A stretch of DNA of 64,000 bases. Origin: Datnioides undecimradiatus (taxonomy: Eukaryota; Chordata; Actinopteri; Lobotiformes; Datnioididae). Below, in pieces: positions 24,541-37,741 of the stretch. Location of the stretch: contig WARS01003734.1 in assembly GCA_008933995.1 (NCBI GenBank), positions 509,099-573,098 of the forward strand, given 5' to 3'. The notes beneath the pieces were generated by a model, which saw nothing but the letters and a program-made list of their open reading frames with translations, ran no database searches and was not told where the DNA came from. Position 1 is the stretch's first letter; the number at the start of each line of letters is the position of its first letter. Position numbers and translations under genes: made by a program.

Positions 24541-25295
24541 TTTGGACTTATTCTAATGCAGCTAACTTTTAATAAAGCTATGCGTTTGAATAATTAACTT
24601 AATCAGTCTGTAGTTTATTCTGACATATTCAGTGCAACATATCACTAGTTTGACCTAAACTGTCAAATAAAGCTGTTTCCGCTCGCCCGTCACTTTGTCT
24701 GCAGCTAAGTTTTGCTGGAGTTGATGCAGGAGAGTGGAGCTCAACGCCAGTTACACCTTAAACACCTTAAAACATAACCTCAAACCTTCTGTGACCTCAT
24801 GGCGTTTGTGCACAGCAACTGTACAGAGCAGCAGTTTGATATTAAAGCAGAGGAGGATAACACATAAACACTGATGTATTTCAGTAAAACAGACATTCAT
24901 GTGAAGCCTCTCAGTCATTTTCTCTAAATGTTGCTTTCGATGCTTGATTAACGCTGAAAACCTCCTGTTTCTGATCTGCAGTCTGGAGACTTGGAGGACG
25001 TTGCGTCACCGTCAGATCATGTCCAATCATTTCTGGTTTGAAACAGTCTGAGTTGTGCTGTTTCTCAGCTTTAGTTTGTTTTTTCTCTTTTGTTGTTTTC
25101 CAGTATTGGCGCCGACATTGGGTCCAGCAGTGTCTCTGAGTCTGTTTCTTCTTCTTCTTCTTCTTGTCTCTAACTCATGCAAACAAACTGAGGCAGGGAA
25201 GCTGAAAGGAGGCAGGCAGAGTAATCCCTCCTCCATCTCCCTGTCATGGCTCCTAATCCAAGTCCCAGATGCCCCAGGATCCTCAGCCAACTCTG

Positions 25296-25327
25296 TGTGT
25301 GTCTGTGTGTGTGTGTGTGTGTGTGTC
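25296..25327. repeat. (GT)n microsatellite
   Basis: GTGTGTCTGTG followed by an uninterrupted GT run. Confidence 0.9.
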
Positions 25328-26014
25328 GGGTCGCTGTAGCTCAGCACACACAAACAGAGGGATTTTGTTTGGAGACAGAGCAGGAAACAGCTGGAATGGT
25401 TGAGTGTCTTGTTAATTTGTTTGGAGACTCTGCAGACTCTTGGACGCGAGTCACAAACGGCAGAAGGTGCTGCAGCAGCTTCAGCCCGGCTAATTGTTAA
25501 CTTTCCACGTTAAACTGATAAACGAGCTGGCCGCACGTCGGCCGAGATCAAACTTGGACGCTGCAGCAGCAGACGTAGATGTTGTGGCGCAGCGTGCGGC
25601 TCAGCTCGGCTAACAAGCTCATGTTAACAGACGAGCTGTGATTTGCAGCCACTCAAAAATGGATCAACCTGCACGCGCGTTGCAACCGCGATGTCGTCAA
25701 TTAGTGTGTCGCTCCACTGTCGCAATCAATAAAATACTATTTTAATTATATAAATAATAAATAACCCCTGGTTGCACTAATTATTAAAAATAATTAAGAG
25801 TTAAGGGTGGAGGCTTTAAGGAGGACTGTGAGTGTTACAGCAGACAGTGAGACGCCAACATGGCCGCCCTGCCAGCGCCGCGTCCTCAGCCGCTGTTCCC
25901 ACAGACTGTAAACAGCAGCCATGTTCCTGGTTAATCAGCTGTTTACACGCCAACGTTTACCTGTCTGTTTTCTGTTTACATCACTGCTGACTGATAAACA
26001 CCTGTGACTGCTGC

Positions 26015-26125
26015 AGAGTCATGTGACCTGGGTTTGAATCCTGGACACATTCACACTGAAGACTGAAGCCAGATGTTAGCAGCTGTTAGCGGGTTTGTTG
26101 CAGTGTGAAAGGGGCATTTTGTATT
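26015..26125. repeat. Dispersed repeat with tRNA-B-box-like core (family C)
   Basis: GGGTTTGAATCCTGG, CAGATGTTAGCAG, GTTAGCGGGTTTGTTG and CAGTGTGAAAGG follow in the same order as at 56055-56160. GGTTTGAATCC resembles a tRNA internal promoter box, which suggests a SINE-like origin; no full A box was found. Confidence 0.55.
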
Positions 26126-26828
26126 TATAGCGTTTATAATCTGTTTTTTTAAACAATATAAACAATGCAGTGATACAGTTTTCATCCTGTTTGCACACTT
26201 TCACATCAGTAAAGTTCATCAAAGTTCAATCTTTGTTACTTTCCAGTGAACGCAGAGTGATGCTGGTGCACGCGGCGCTGCAGGTTTTAAAGCTTTGCTG
26301 CTTTAAAAATGTTAATAACTGTGATTTTTTCTTTCCTGAGGTGACAGCTCTGCTTTTTAAACGCCAAACTGCAACGTGACAGGACGCCTTACACGGGACA
26401 CTCAGGAGAAATGTCAGACGGAGACGGAGGCGAGGCCAAAGCCCGGGTGGAGGCTCCTTTCAACGACAGACACGTGAAGAGAAAACAGAAAAAGAGCAGG
26501 GCGACCATTAGGCCCGTCGTATGTTTCCCCATCGGGAGCGGCCCTTGACGGCTCCGCTGACATTTACAGGAGCCTCCGGTGACATCGGGGCGCAGGCTGT
26601 CTCTCAGCAGGGTCGCTGCATCTGTCACAGCAGGTCTGTGAGGACAGACAGGTGGACGGACGTGGAGACAGACGGACGGGCTGGTTGGTGCGATCAGGAG
26701 TCGCAGTCGACGGCAGCTCCATTTTCTCATGGAGGCAGTTTGATTACAGACACTTTGATAAACAAGTGGACGACACCTGAAGCGGAAAATTTCCCTTGTC
26801 AATTAGATTCTCTCATCTCTGTCCCCTC

Positions 26829-26841
26829 CTCACACACACAC

Positions 26842-26873
<32 letters not shown>
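26829..26873. repeat. (CA)n microsatellite
   Basis: CA run with one CTGC interruption. Confidence 0.92.
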
Positions 26874-26876
<3 letters not shown>

Positions 26877-27931
26877 TGTCATCTCTGTCTAATAACGCCC
26901 TAACCGTGGTCCTGATAGAAAGCACTGAGCCGTGACCGACCTGTAATAACCTCGTCCACCTTTACCTGCCTGCAGGAGCCCGTCTGAGCTGCAGCTGAAG
27001 GTAAACACAGCGACACTCTCTGCAAACATCTTTCCTAATTGAGGAAAACGCACTTCGTTAACCTCGTTAGTCTGATGGAAATGTTTGAGTTACGTTACGA
27101 CTGGAGCTGTTTCTGCATGGAGGCGACGTCTGGATGATAAAAACAAACTTTAACGTCCTCGGAACGAAACCAGGAAACAGTTTTTCTGATTTTACAGCCT
27201 CGGGGGTAAAGAGCTGGTTCAGTTGGAGGCTTTAACTCAGTTTTTATTGATTCCAGCAGCAAATCAGAATCATTATTAAACAATAAAAGGATCAAAACGT
27301 CCACGTGAACCTCTTAAACCCTCCCCCTGTGTCCGATCCAGCTGCTGCAGGAGGAGACGATGTGACGATGCGACGTGTGAACTTGCAGCGGAGGTAACGA
27401 GGTTTTTATTTTGCTCAGGCGTATTTCTGCACTCCTCATGAATCACACAGGTGACAATGAGCATGTAGAGTCAGCTGTCAGCGCCGACTCCCACTGTGAT
27501 TCACTCTGTGTTTAACTTTGAACTCACAAGGTCAGACGGTAATTGACCTGCCAGGGATTCACTGCCTTTGATTTACAGACAGTCCTGATATGCAGCACGT
27601 ATTCCTCAGCTGGGATACAGAGGAGAGAGTAAATAATGCTGCCGCCGTCCATGAAAACTGTCTCTCAGCAATATAAACAACAACAAAAACAATGGAAACT
27701 ATCTCAGGGAGGAAGAAATCAGGCTGTTTACTGCAGGGAAGCGTCTCCTTATTCAGCTGAAGCCAAAGTAAACATTTGCATTAAAATGTGAAAAAACAAC
27801 TGAGCCCATGGTGAATATGTTGTTGAGTTGTTGTTCTATATGTTGTGGATCTACGTTCTACATGCTGTAGATCTGTGTTCCTCCATGATCTCAGGTGTTT
27901 CATCAGGTTCAGACTCAGAGACTCTGTGAAT

Positions 27932-28395
27932 CCAGATCAGGTCGTGATTGTGATCGGCTTCACTTCCTGTCTGTGGCGTCACCGCCTCCTCTCTGTGCAT
28001 GTGTCAGTGTTGTGTTTGTGTCAGCAGCTTGATAAACTGACTCTGGATCAGCTGTAAGACACATTTCTGTGTGTCAGCAGCAGCTTGATAAACTGACTCT
28101 GGATCAGCTGTAAGACACATTTCTGTGCTCCTCTTTTCAGCCGCTGCTTGTTTTTAACTCTGTATCTGAAGCAGATGAAGGATTTCAGTCGTCGGACGTC
28201 TGGATCTGAAGTTATCAGAGAAACAAGCTGAGCAAACGTTAGCAGCAGCTCGGCTCGCCGCCCCTCCAGGACGTCCCGTGTGCGGCCGACAGCGTGGGAG
28301 AAACAGTGGTTTTTAAGGTGGAACTGCTTTATTCAGTGTTTCTCTGGGTTTGAATCAGCGGCTCTGTTTGTTTTGGAGAGGAGGAGACCTCTGTG
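27932..28395 (+). repeat. Left arm of a ~450-bp inverted duplication
   Basis: Reverse complement of 49773-50203. From CCGCTGCTTG (28141) to GACCTCTGTG (28395) I see only one difference (GATTTCAG/GACTTCAG). The outer ~45 bases at the left end differ by a block of inserted sequence. It contains an internal tandem duplication (AGCTTGATAAACTGACTCTG repeated at a 56-bp period), present in both arms. Confidence 0.9.
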
Positions 28396-28732
28396 CATTA
28401 GCAGTTTTAGTAATTTACTGAACTGTCAGATTCACCTCTGCATCTAGACAGGAAGTCAAACAAACACAAATAAATATATATCACCCAAAACAAACAAATT
28501 AAAACCATAATTCAGGCATTTCCAACAATAATTTCTATTAAACCGTCTTCAGTCCACAGATGTCAAGCACATGAAATAAGCAAAAACGCTTTAAAAGCCG
28601 AGGTTATGTTGAATCGAACCTGTCACACTCTGCAGAGTCACAGAGCGAAGCTCGTGAAGCTCCGTCCACTCACTGCAGCTTCAGTCGGCTGATGATCAGA
28701 GTGGAGCCTGATTTAATTTAGAGGGAGAGACG

Positions 28733-28734
<2 letters not shown>

Positions 28735-28800
<66 letters not shown>
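28735..28800. repeat. (GT)n microsatellite, long
   Basis: 33 uninterrupted GT units, the longest perfect dinucleotide run in the window. Confidence 0.95.
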
Positions 28801-28803
<3 letters not shown>

Positions 28804-28920
28804 GTATGCAAGTGGAGGTCATCGGTCCATCGGACGTCTCGGCCCTAATTTGATTAATTTTGCCCCCCCGTCATTGGAGGGTCTAATATAAACAAGGTGA
28901 AATAGGAGGTGGAAGGATAC

Positions 28921-28979
28921 AAACACACACACACACACACACACTGTTTCTTGAAGGACGCCTGACATGAGCCTCGTCT

Positions 28980-29010
<31 letters not shown>
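28921..29010. repeat. (CA)n then (GT)n microsatellites
   Basis: CA run 28921-28944 and GT run 28983-29010, complementary and 40 bases apart. Confidence 0.92.
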
Positions 29011-29013
<3 letters not shown>

Positions 29014-30562
29014 CTGTCCTGAATCGTCTTTTTCCTTCTTCTGCTCATGGCTCATTTCCTGCCGCCGTGGCGGCGCGAGGTGGGAAGGTGACGGGCGTCG
29101 AAAGGTGTCAACCTGCATTGATCCGTTTCTGTGCTTAAACCGGCCGAGGTTAATGAAGCCGCGGGGTTTTGACAGAAGAGATGGCGTTGGATGAGGCCGC
29201 GTGTGATCCCTGGACACGATCGACGGCGACGTTGCTGCACAACCTGTCGAGTGTGTGTGTGTGTGTCTCTGCATGAGCATGGCGTGTAGCAGAGGTGTTC
29301 ATCTTGATTACGTTAGAATGAGAGAAAACAGGTTTTCAGGTTTAATTCAGCTGAAGATTTAAAGATTTAATGAATTCTGGAGTCAAGTGACAACGTGCAA
29401 ACACGCAGCGACAAGACGGCGCCTTTCTGATGTCATCTGCGCTGTTTTTGACACAAAGTGATATAAATTACTCTGCAGCTGTGGTTTTACATCACAGGAT
29501 CAACGCAGCGGCGGCCACGGGCAGTCCTGCAGCCACTTCAGTTCACAGCCATGCTTCATGATGTTCCAGGTTTATTCTGTGTTTCACCTGAGCTGGTGAA
29601 CAGAAAGTCTGCTTCCACCCAGCTTTGAAGTATAAACCCCACAGCTTTGTAATAATAATAATAATATTTTATTAATAATAATAGTTTTCCAGCGTGCACA
29701 GCAGCCCTTTTTTGACCCTGCTTTAATGGTTAACTTTCATATTTTATCATGTTTTATCTGCTAATTTAATAGATGCCACCAAAAACATCACAAACCGCCG
29801 CTGCAGAGGTGATTTCTGAGGCTGACACCTCTGTAGCGAAGTGAAGCTCAAACACCTGAATCCAAAGCAAATTATCAAATGGTCAGGACTTTACTGCTCT
29901 CAGGTCGTCTCTGATGCTGGTGGGTTAAGTTTGTGTCATGAAACTGCAGCAAACACCAAATTACTGAGCTCATATTTCAGAAAAAACCACAAAGCTAGAG
30001 ACAGAACTGCAGCGGCTCTCGCCCCGCGGGACGCTGAGCAGCTTCAACACGAGCTCAAACGAACCAAACCGAACGGGCTCGAGGTGAAAGATCTCTGTTC
30101 AGGTTTTGTCTGTTTGGAGAAATGACTGAACCCGACTGTCAAACGTGAATTTAAGTGACTTTTACTGTGAAAAACTGAAAAAAGTTCAAATAAAAAGCGC
30201 CAGATGTGATGAAAACAGCAGCAGGAAGCAGAAAAAGATGAATATTTATGAATTTATGTCTTTCCAAGTCTGATTAAAGCTGTTTTTTAACCCAGAAGTT
30301 GAGTCAGCTGAGTCACTGACTCCACCGCAGGAAGTTCATTTGACATCGACTCTTCGTGTCCTCAGCGCCGCAGCGCTCCAGAGTCCCTCCATCACATAAA
30401 GTAACTCCATCTTTCTCTGTGTGTGGAGGAGTCCATCTCTCCCCGGGCCGGCTCTCTAATCGATAGCCAGCCTGATATTACCGTGGGCCGGTGGGGTGAG
30501 TTATTCCTCCGAGCTGTGGATGGACTGAAGGAGGCGGCGGGCTGATGGAGGAGGCGGGTGGA

Positions 30563-30581
30563 GGGGGGGGGGGGGGGGGGG
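30563..30581. repeat. G19 homopolymer
   Basis: Nineteen consecutive G residues in a G-rich setting. Confidence 0.92.
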
Positions 30582-30656
30582 CGAGTCTGAGCACTGGAGC
30601 GTTGACTGTGGATTGGATCTGAGGACTGAAAGATAATATGAGATGCAGAGAAAGAA

Positions 30657-30659
<3 letters not shown>

Positions 30660-30690
<31 letters not shown>
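30660..30690. repeat. (GT)n microsatellite
   Basis: GT run about 80 bases from the G19 run. Confidence 0.92.
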
Positions 30691-30695
<5 letters not shown>

Positions 30696-33399
30696 CCGGG
30701 CCAGTGTCCGAGAGCTCCTATTGGACCACACCACTCATGTCCAACAGGAAGTGGTGAAGCGCGGCGGCTACAGAGGTCATGGAGAGCGAGTCCAGTCCAG
30801 ACAGACAGGAAGTAGATGCCGTGTGTGCAGAACAGACCCAATCACTGGTTGATAAACTTGTTGCATGTCTGACTTTAATGCAGGAGACGTGCTACAGGTG
30901 TGACTGCATCAAACCACACACTGACAGGCATTTACGAGGTGCAACCCCTTGCACGTAACCATGGTAACAACAGCTGCATAAGGAGCTGTGACTGCAGCTG
31001 CAGAATGCCAAAAGTTGCATCTGTCATGATCGTAGATTCATTTACAAGCACAACTAATATTTAATCATCATCTTTGAATCATTGGAGCGTCTGGCTGAAC
31101 AGGAAGTGCTGATGCAGGCGTGTTTCACCTGACACGAAGGTCACAAGAACACGAAGTAACACACAAGTGCGAAGCTGACGACAGCGAGAGCACGTTCGGC
31201 GGGTCGATGCCTGGGCGAGCTGACGGCCTGAGGTGACTCATTTAATTAATAAAGCTGCAGTTTTAAAACGAAAACCTGGACTTTGAGGCTCGATGGTAAA
31301 TGTTAGGTGGACGAGAAGCGCCGCGGTGCTTCGGTTGGAATCACTTTAAGGATTATTGAGCTTTTCCATCTGCTGCATCAGCCTGCACAGCACCACTGTG
31401 CAACAGAAACTTGTTAAAGCCTCAGCCCTCTGTCTCTCCCCCTCTGTCGTCCATCTCCTCAGTTGGATATAAGCCGTCTGTCCATCTGTCCGTCTGTCTG
31501 TCCTCCTCTCTGGTGGAGCCTCCTAAATCACTGCAGCTCTTTGTCAGACACAAACAATGTTCTCATCGCGAGGAAGTGGCCGGCAGCAGCGAGGGAGGGA
31601 GGAGAGGACGGATACGCTGTAAACCAGAGACGCCAGATTAAGCTCAAGATTAGCTATTGATCCTTCATGCAAACACAGGTTTTCCTCCCCTCGCACTTTA
31701 TCTGCGCTCATATTTCACAGTTTCCAGCCGACACGTGGCCAAAAGAAAGCAAAGGACGGGTAGGACGTGAGGCCCGACTGCGTTTCCCATCAGCTAACGA
31801 AGCGCCCGGCGTCCCGTCCAATCAGCAGCAGAGATCTGGCTCTCTGAGGGCTGATAACAAAACCTGTAATTGAAATTGACCAATCGGCCGTCTGCAGGCT
31901 CAGACAGTGTCGCAGTCAAGATTTACCTGCTTGTTGCTGTTCGTCATCTACAGTTTCCCAGCATGCATTGCACAAAAGGCAGACTCTGTTTCACTGAGTG
32001 TGTTCAAAGTCACTGTTAACATACTACAGTCGGTACGACTGCACACAACAAATAACTCTGTCTCAACATACTAAGTCCTTATATTTGTCATACGTTTACA
32101 TATTAACTCATCGTTTCGAGATACAGACATTTTTAGATGCTGCGTCATTTTTCCAAGTATGTCATCATCTCAAGATAAATGCAAATTATTTTTCTAGATA
32201 GATAGACTAACTCATTATTTTGAAATACTTATTATTTATAGTTGATGAACTCTGTATTTAGAGATACTACCTTGTAATCTGGAGATGTTAATGACACTAA
32301 GAGAAGGAGAAATTAACTCATGTTTTTTTAGATAATGACTTTATTTAAACAGAGTAAGTCGTCATTCAGAGATGTTGACCCGTTATTTTGAGATATTAAC
32401 TCATTACGCCTCCATAACACAGGCCTCCATATAAAACGAGCTCCTGCAGCCGGTTGTCCGTTCGCCGTGGGGCGATCAGAATAATCGGGATCTGAACTTT
32501 TTGAGCTAATGGAGGAAAAAAACAAAAATACCTCCAACTGTCTCCTTTTACCAGCCGGCTGACGGCGCGGCCTCGTCCACGTCAAAACCCAGAGAGGCGG
32601 ACGCCGACAGACTGTGAATAAAACATCGCCTCGCCGAGCAGCCGGACCGGCACAGACGAGCCTGCGCTGTTTTCCCAAGGTGGGGATTTATGGTGCATCT
32701 CCTCCTTTTCACATCCCCCTGACACTTTCATTACAAAGTAAAATATCACTGAAATTGGACATTTCCCCTCTCCTGGAGATCAGGCAGTCGGTCGGCGGGA
32801 GAAGAGTGAGGTGAGCGAGACAGGTGAGCTTTTCAATAACAAGGTCCACCTCAACGCCTGACTAATCCTGACATGTGACAGAGAGGCCCTCAAACAAGAA
32901 GGACGGCCCGGCTTCACGCTGGGGTCCCCGGGCGGCGGTGGGAGGGGGCGCCTGGTTTCTGAATTGGACGTAACCCCTGAGCGATAATGGTCCCTGTGAA
33001 TTTCAATCCAAGCTCAAACGGATTAGGACTGAACCGAGACGTTCTCACAGCTGCTGCCGGGGTTTGACCGAGGCTCTCGACACCGACACCAAACGCATTT
33101 TCAACACGAATACACGACATTTACGATGTGTGACGACTACAATCGACTGATATTAGAGCCATGGTTGGGGAAAAAAGGAGATTTGAATTGAATTTTAGGA
33201 GAAAAAGGTCTAAAATTTGTGATGTAACAAAAGAAAATACTTAAAAAATTCATAATTTTATGATAAAAAGCTCAAATTTGACAAGACGAAGGTCAAAACA
33301 TGAAAATAAAGTCATTATAGACGTTGATGCCGATGATGTGACCGTGTTTCATCTTGTCCTGACTTTCCTTTAACCTTGTACAGCTCAGGATCCTGTGCC

Positions 33400-33720
33400 T
33401 GGTCTGTGCTACCTCAGTGTCACCCTCCCCTACGGAAGCCTCGAGGGTAAAAAACACAACAAAACCACATTCCTACACCCGCAGGAAGACGCAGACAGAG
33501 AAGAGCAAAATTCAAAGTCCAGAGAAAACATAAACTCCAAAATGTGGGAGGGACACGCCGGGAAGCAAAACGCACGATGGCGAACTGAGAAAAAGCAAAC
33601 GAGAGGCCTAATGAGACACAGGGGACATGGAAAGAGACAGGAAAGGACAGGAAGTAAGTAAACAAAGACACATGAGGATCTACTCTTACAAAATAAAACA
33701 GGAAGTAACAGCCGACGGTT
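33400..33720. repeat. Dispersed repeat copy (family D)
   Basis: GACAGGAAAGGACAGGAAGT and ACAAAATAAAACAGGAAGTA near the right end match the end of the copy at 49190-49370 (TCAAAATAAAACAGGAACTC). Confidence 0.5.
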
Positions 33721-36529
33721 TGATGTCACTTCCTGTGTCTGTTGCGTGCTACTCTCAGCTGTATCCTTGCATTTGTTTTAAAGGCAGTTGAGGAGATTTA
33801 AACGCCTGCTGTGATTCTCGATGTGCGTCAAACACGTGGAGACATTGAGATGTGCCTGAAACAGGCTGGAGACGATGTGACACCCCTTCCTCAATCTCAG
33901 ATGTTGTGTTTTGTGTGATTCTCGGTGCAACACGACAAGATTTTGATGCATTAAAACGTTCAGGTGACTCCTGACGGTGAAGGTGAAGGTGTCCGTCGTT
34001 CTGTCCCGACTCCTGAGCCCGGTGTCTCTGCAGAGCTCTGGGACTAAAGAGAGATTGAAGGCAGAGCAGGAGGACGATCTATCTGCCTTCTGGTTCCTGC
34101 AGTCGGTCCCTCGTCTGTCACTTTCCCTCCCTCGCTCTCAGCAGAGCTGCAGCCATCAATCACGTCTGCCTCTACTGTAACGGCCGACTTTCTGTGTGCA
34201 CCCAGCAGAGACTGCAGGTTTACACCTTTAGCCTTGTTCTCCAACTTCAGACTCTCTTCATCAAAAGACACACACGCACGAAACAGATGCCAGAGCTGCA
34301 GACTCATGTGCTGCAAGCATACTCACTGTTTCCTAAAGATGCGTTAAAGTTAAGCTACTGCAGCATTTATCTGAGACATGTTTGGCACAGGAAGCCAATA
34401 AAACCAGGCTCTCACCACTTTCACAGAGCAAACAATCAACGAGTTCATGGAGAAAAGACTCATCGGCTGCAGCTCCACAACAAAATACTTAACAATGAGC
34501 TGAAACGACCAAAAAACAACAGTAAAATCCAGATTTTTCCATTAAGACAGAGTCTAAATCAGCTGATGACGCAGTTTAAAGAAGAGCAGCACAGACTCTG
34601 AGGACATCTGACCGCAGCACCTCCAATACTGTCAGTTCATTTCCCTGATTACACTTTTACTGTAACGTAAGACAGAGCAGACTCAGAGTGTTTCTGCTTT
34701 TTACAGTGTGATATCAGTAGATTTACCTCCTGAGATTCAAGACGTCGCCATCACCATTGTGTTCCACAGGGTGCAGCTTTAATGTGACTCAGCTGTGTAA
34801 ACGTACAGTCATTGAGCTCCTGTAACTTCAAAAGGAAGTCTCTCTTCCTGCGTTCGTCCGCCATCTCTGAGGAGTTAACGCCGTTTTATTAAAACGTAGC
34901 TTTCACGCTCCACACTCCTGCGACGCCATCTCACCCGTCCACGCCGCTGACTGATGAATCCATCACGTCATTCATCTCTCTTGTCACTTTGCTTCGCCCT
35001 CTTGATTTGCTCTGTTTCCCTTTAAAAAAATGCAAATTTTGATAAAAACCTGCTGCAGGTTTAAACCGGACTGCAGCAACCTTCAGATGGATTTGCAGGT
35101 CAGTATCAAAATCAGATGGATGGTGCACCTGCGCAGACAGCAAGTCGGTTATCAGACATAAAGAGATGCTGAAACATGATGAAAGATGATGAAAACAGGA
35201 AGTAGAAATGAAAATGAATACCAAGGACAATCCTGCACGCAGTTTGTGCAACGCTTGATTGAAACTCTGTGAACAGGGGAAACCAGATGCATCACCGTTC
35301 AGCGCAGTGTTGCTGCTTTAATGCATCTGAAACCTTAAACGTCGATGATGTGAGCTGCAGAAATGAACCTCCGCCAAAGTTACCTCGGATGGATTCACCA
35401 CAGCTGCTCCGGACCAATCAGAGTCCAATGAGGAACTACTGGCACCTGGTTTAGGGGTAACGACTGAAAGTGTCCACAGTAAACTTGTTTTTACTTCATT
35501 TCAAAGAGACAAAGTTGGAGCCAGACCGTGTCGATGATCCCTGCGTGTTATTACCATGTGCTGCTGTCATAACCACGCCCATCACATCTCACTGCGGGCT
35601 GTTTAAACGCCTGCAGGTCTCATTTGTTAAATAAACAGCATCAGAGGATTATTCATAATGAATGATTCCTGAGTTTTTAGAGCTCTTTTACTGCGGCAGG
35701 GGGCTCCCCCCGAAGAGAAGAACTAATCCAGCTGCATCTCAGTTTCCTGTTTGATGTGTGTAACCTAAAGAGTCAAACGTGGAAATAAAATACAAATAAA
35801 ACTAAAAACGTTGGCGCTTATCTGCAGAAACACGACAGTTCAGCTTGAGATCTTAAAAATATTGGATGCATTTTGTTAAATACTTCTGTTTTTTGCAGTT
35901 CTTTACAAGTTTACAGCTTCTTTTCATAATTCCTGCATGTTTTGCGTCTAGTGTTGTGGTTTTAAACGTTGCATAGAGGATTAATACAAACAGGAACAGC
36001 TGCAGTGAGCTGAAGGTGCTGCAGGCGACAGGTTTGTGACCTTGTTACATTAGCAAAGATTCAAACACTGACTGCTGAGCTTCTGATGTTGCTTTAATCC
36101 TAATTTAGTAAATATTGGACGTGGCCATCAAATGTTTTCCCAAAGAAAAGTCTTTTTGTGCATTTCCTGGTGCCTGAAGTTGTTAGAACTGAGTCTTAAG
36201 GTCCAAAAACCCAGATGAAAGAGTGCAAAGCTCGTGGAAACGATGCTCATTGTTTCTCTCCCAGAGGCTCGAGGTGTTAGGAGAAGTTTTGAGGTCATTG
36301 GGTTCAATCCCCGGGCGATTCTTTGACGTTTGAAGGGAACAAGATCTAAGAGAGTGGGAGCTCAAACGTCTGACCAGGTGGCTCAGGAAGCTGGACGACG
36401 AATTATTAATAGGCTGTTACTGAAAGATCATTCTGAGGCTGCCAACGTTTGAAGTCTCCTGTCCGACTGAAAGAGGTCCACCGACGAGCTGGAGGCAGCA
36501 GCTGAACACACCCAGGATCTGGGCTAAAT

Positions 36530-36850
36530 GCTAAGAGCAACAGGCTCACAATGACAATGCTAACATGTTCATGTCTAGCAAGTGTAATGTTTTCCATATT
36601 TAGCATCTTAGGTTAGCGTGTTAGCATGCTAATGTGCTAATTTTGCAGTAAACAGCTGAGGCTAATGGGAAAATTAGTCGCGGTTCATCCTGAGGGGACC
36701 ATGAGCATCTGAACTGAATTACATGAAACTCCATCCAGTGATTCTTAAAACGTTTCTTGCAAAAACTCAAATTCGAGTCTCAAAGTGGCAAAAGAGGAAG
36801 AGTCAGTTCATCCTCTGGGAGCCATGAACATCCGAACCATTGCTGAGATA
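36530..36850. repeat. Dispersed GCTAAC-rich repeat (family B), better preserved
   Basis: AATGCTAACATGTTCATGTC, GTTAGCATGCTAATGTGCTA, then TTCATCCTGAGGGGACCATG and later TCATCCTCTGGGAGCCATGA, then GAGATATTTCTGG. The order is that of the percomorph repeat I recall and of 19690-20085. Confidence 0.7.
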
Positions 36851-37724
36851 TTTCTGGATCCAAACACCAGCGCAGTCGCTTCGGGTGCAAAAGATCTGCT
36901 TTTTACACGTCTTTGAATTTGTGTTTGATCCTCCACATCAGCCGTTTGAGTTTTGAGGCCTTTTGTGACAGAAAAGAGGAAATGAAGGGGCAGATCCCCT
37001 GTGACAAGACTGGGCCCCTGTCCTGGAAGTAAAAACAAAGTAAAGAGTTCATTTGCTAAAATATCCAACATGACTTATTCAAAGTTTGGAGTCTATGAGC
37101 TCTGATTACTTAATAACTGCTGTTGCTGTATCGACGCCGTGTTTCCAGCTCATTGACACGTCGGTCCATCCCGAGCCGAGCCTGAATCTTCAGGGATCAC
37201 GCCGCGGAGCTGAATAGATGAGTCGGGTCGGAGCGAGTTGAGACGAGACGGGAGCAGCAGGTGCTGAGGCCGTTCACGTCCCGTTCCACCTGAGAAGCGG
37301 CTCATCTGTACCCCATGAAAGCAGGAGCAGGTGTGAAATTAAATTATGACTTCAGTGATTTGAAGTACAAGCACGGGCCTGTTGTGCCGCCGCGCTCTCT
37401 GAAGAAAGCCTACGTGGCTGGATTGATTGCCAGAGTTACACGGACGGCGCGGCGCTTGCGTCACCGCACAATGATGTTATTATGTGGCGGTTTCGGGCCG
37501 TCAAGCTCGACACATCGTGCCCCGAGGCGGAGGCACACGACTGCAGTGCCGTTGTGCAAACAGAGGGAACACCGTCTGAAAGCTGTTTGTAACAGCGTCA
37601 TCCTGCCGAAGGCCTGAAAGACCTGGAATTTAAAGTCTTTGCTGCTAAAAAAATAAAAAGTAGCTGAAAATAAATTAAAATCACAACTAAAACAGGAACT
37701 AAAGGTGCCGCAGGAGTTTGTATA

Positions 37725-37741
37725 TCGCCCTCTGTTGGCCA
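37725..37741 (-). promoter_or_regulatory. CTCF-like motif, reverse orientation
   Basis: On the minus strand TGGCCAACAGAGGGCGA, a good match to the CTCF core. Confidence 0.4.

Larger units (their letters stand above)
16827..27931. other. Gene-free interval, repeats only
   Basis: No exon with family support on either strand. Contents: minisatellite 17081-17237, AT pentamers 18105-18176, poly-C/CA at 19189-19222, GCTAA-rich dispersed repeats at 19690-20085, 21530-21720 and 24400-24540, family A repeat 20086-20310, a GA/CA-rich repeat copy at 21740-22215, several GT/CA runs, and a tRNA-B-box-like repeat at 26015-26125. Confidence 0.6.

Noticed and set aside
28819..29280. 153-codon minus-strand frame
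   Set aside because: Held open by three dinucleotide arrays; no family resemblance.
30392..30841. 149-codon minus-strand frame
   Set aside because: Spans a CA/GT array and the G19 run; no domain or splice signals.
36290..36315. tRNA-like B box GGTTCAATCCCCGG
   Set aside because: No A box at the right distance and no cloverleaf could be folded by eye on either strand.
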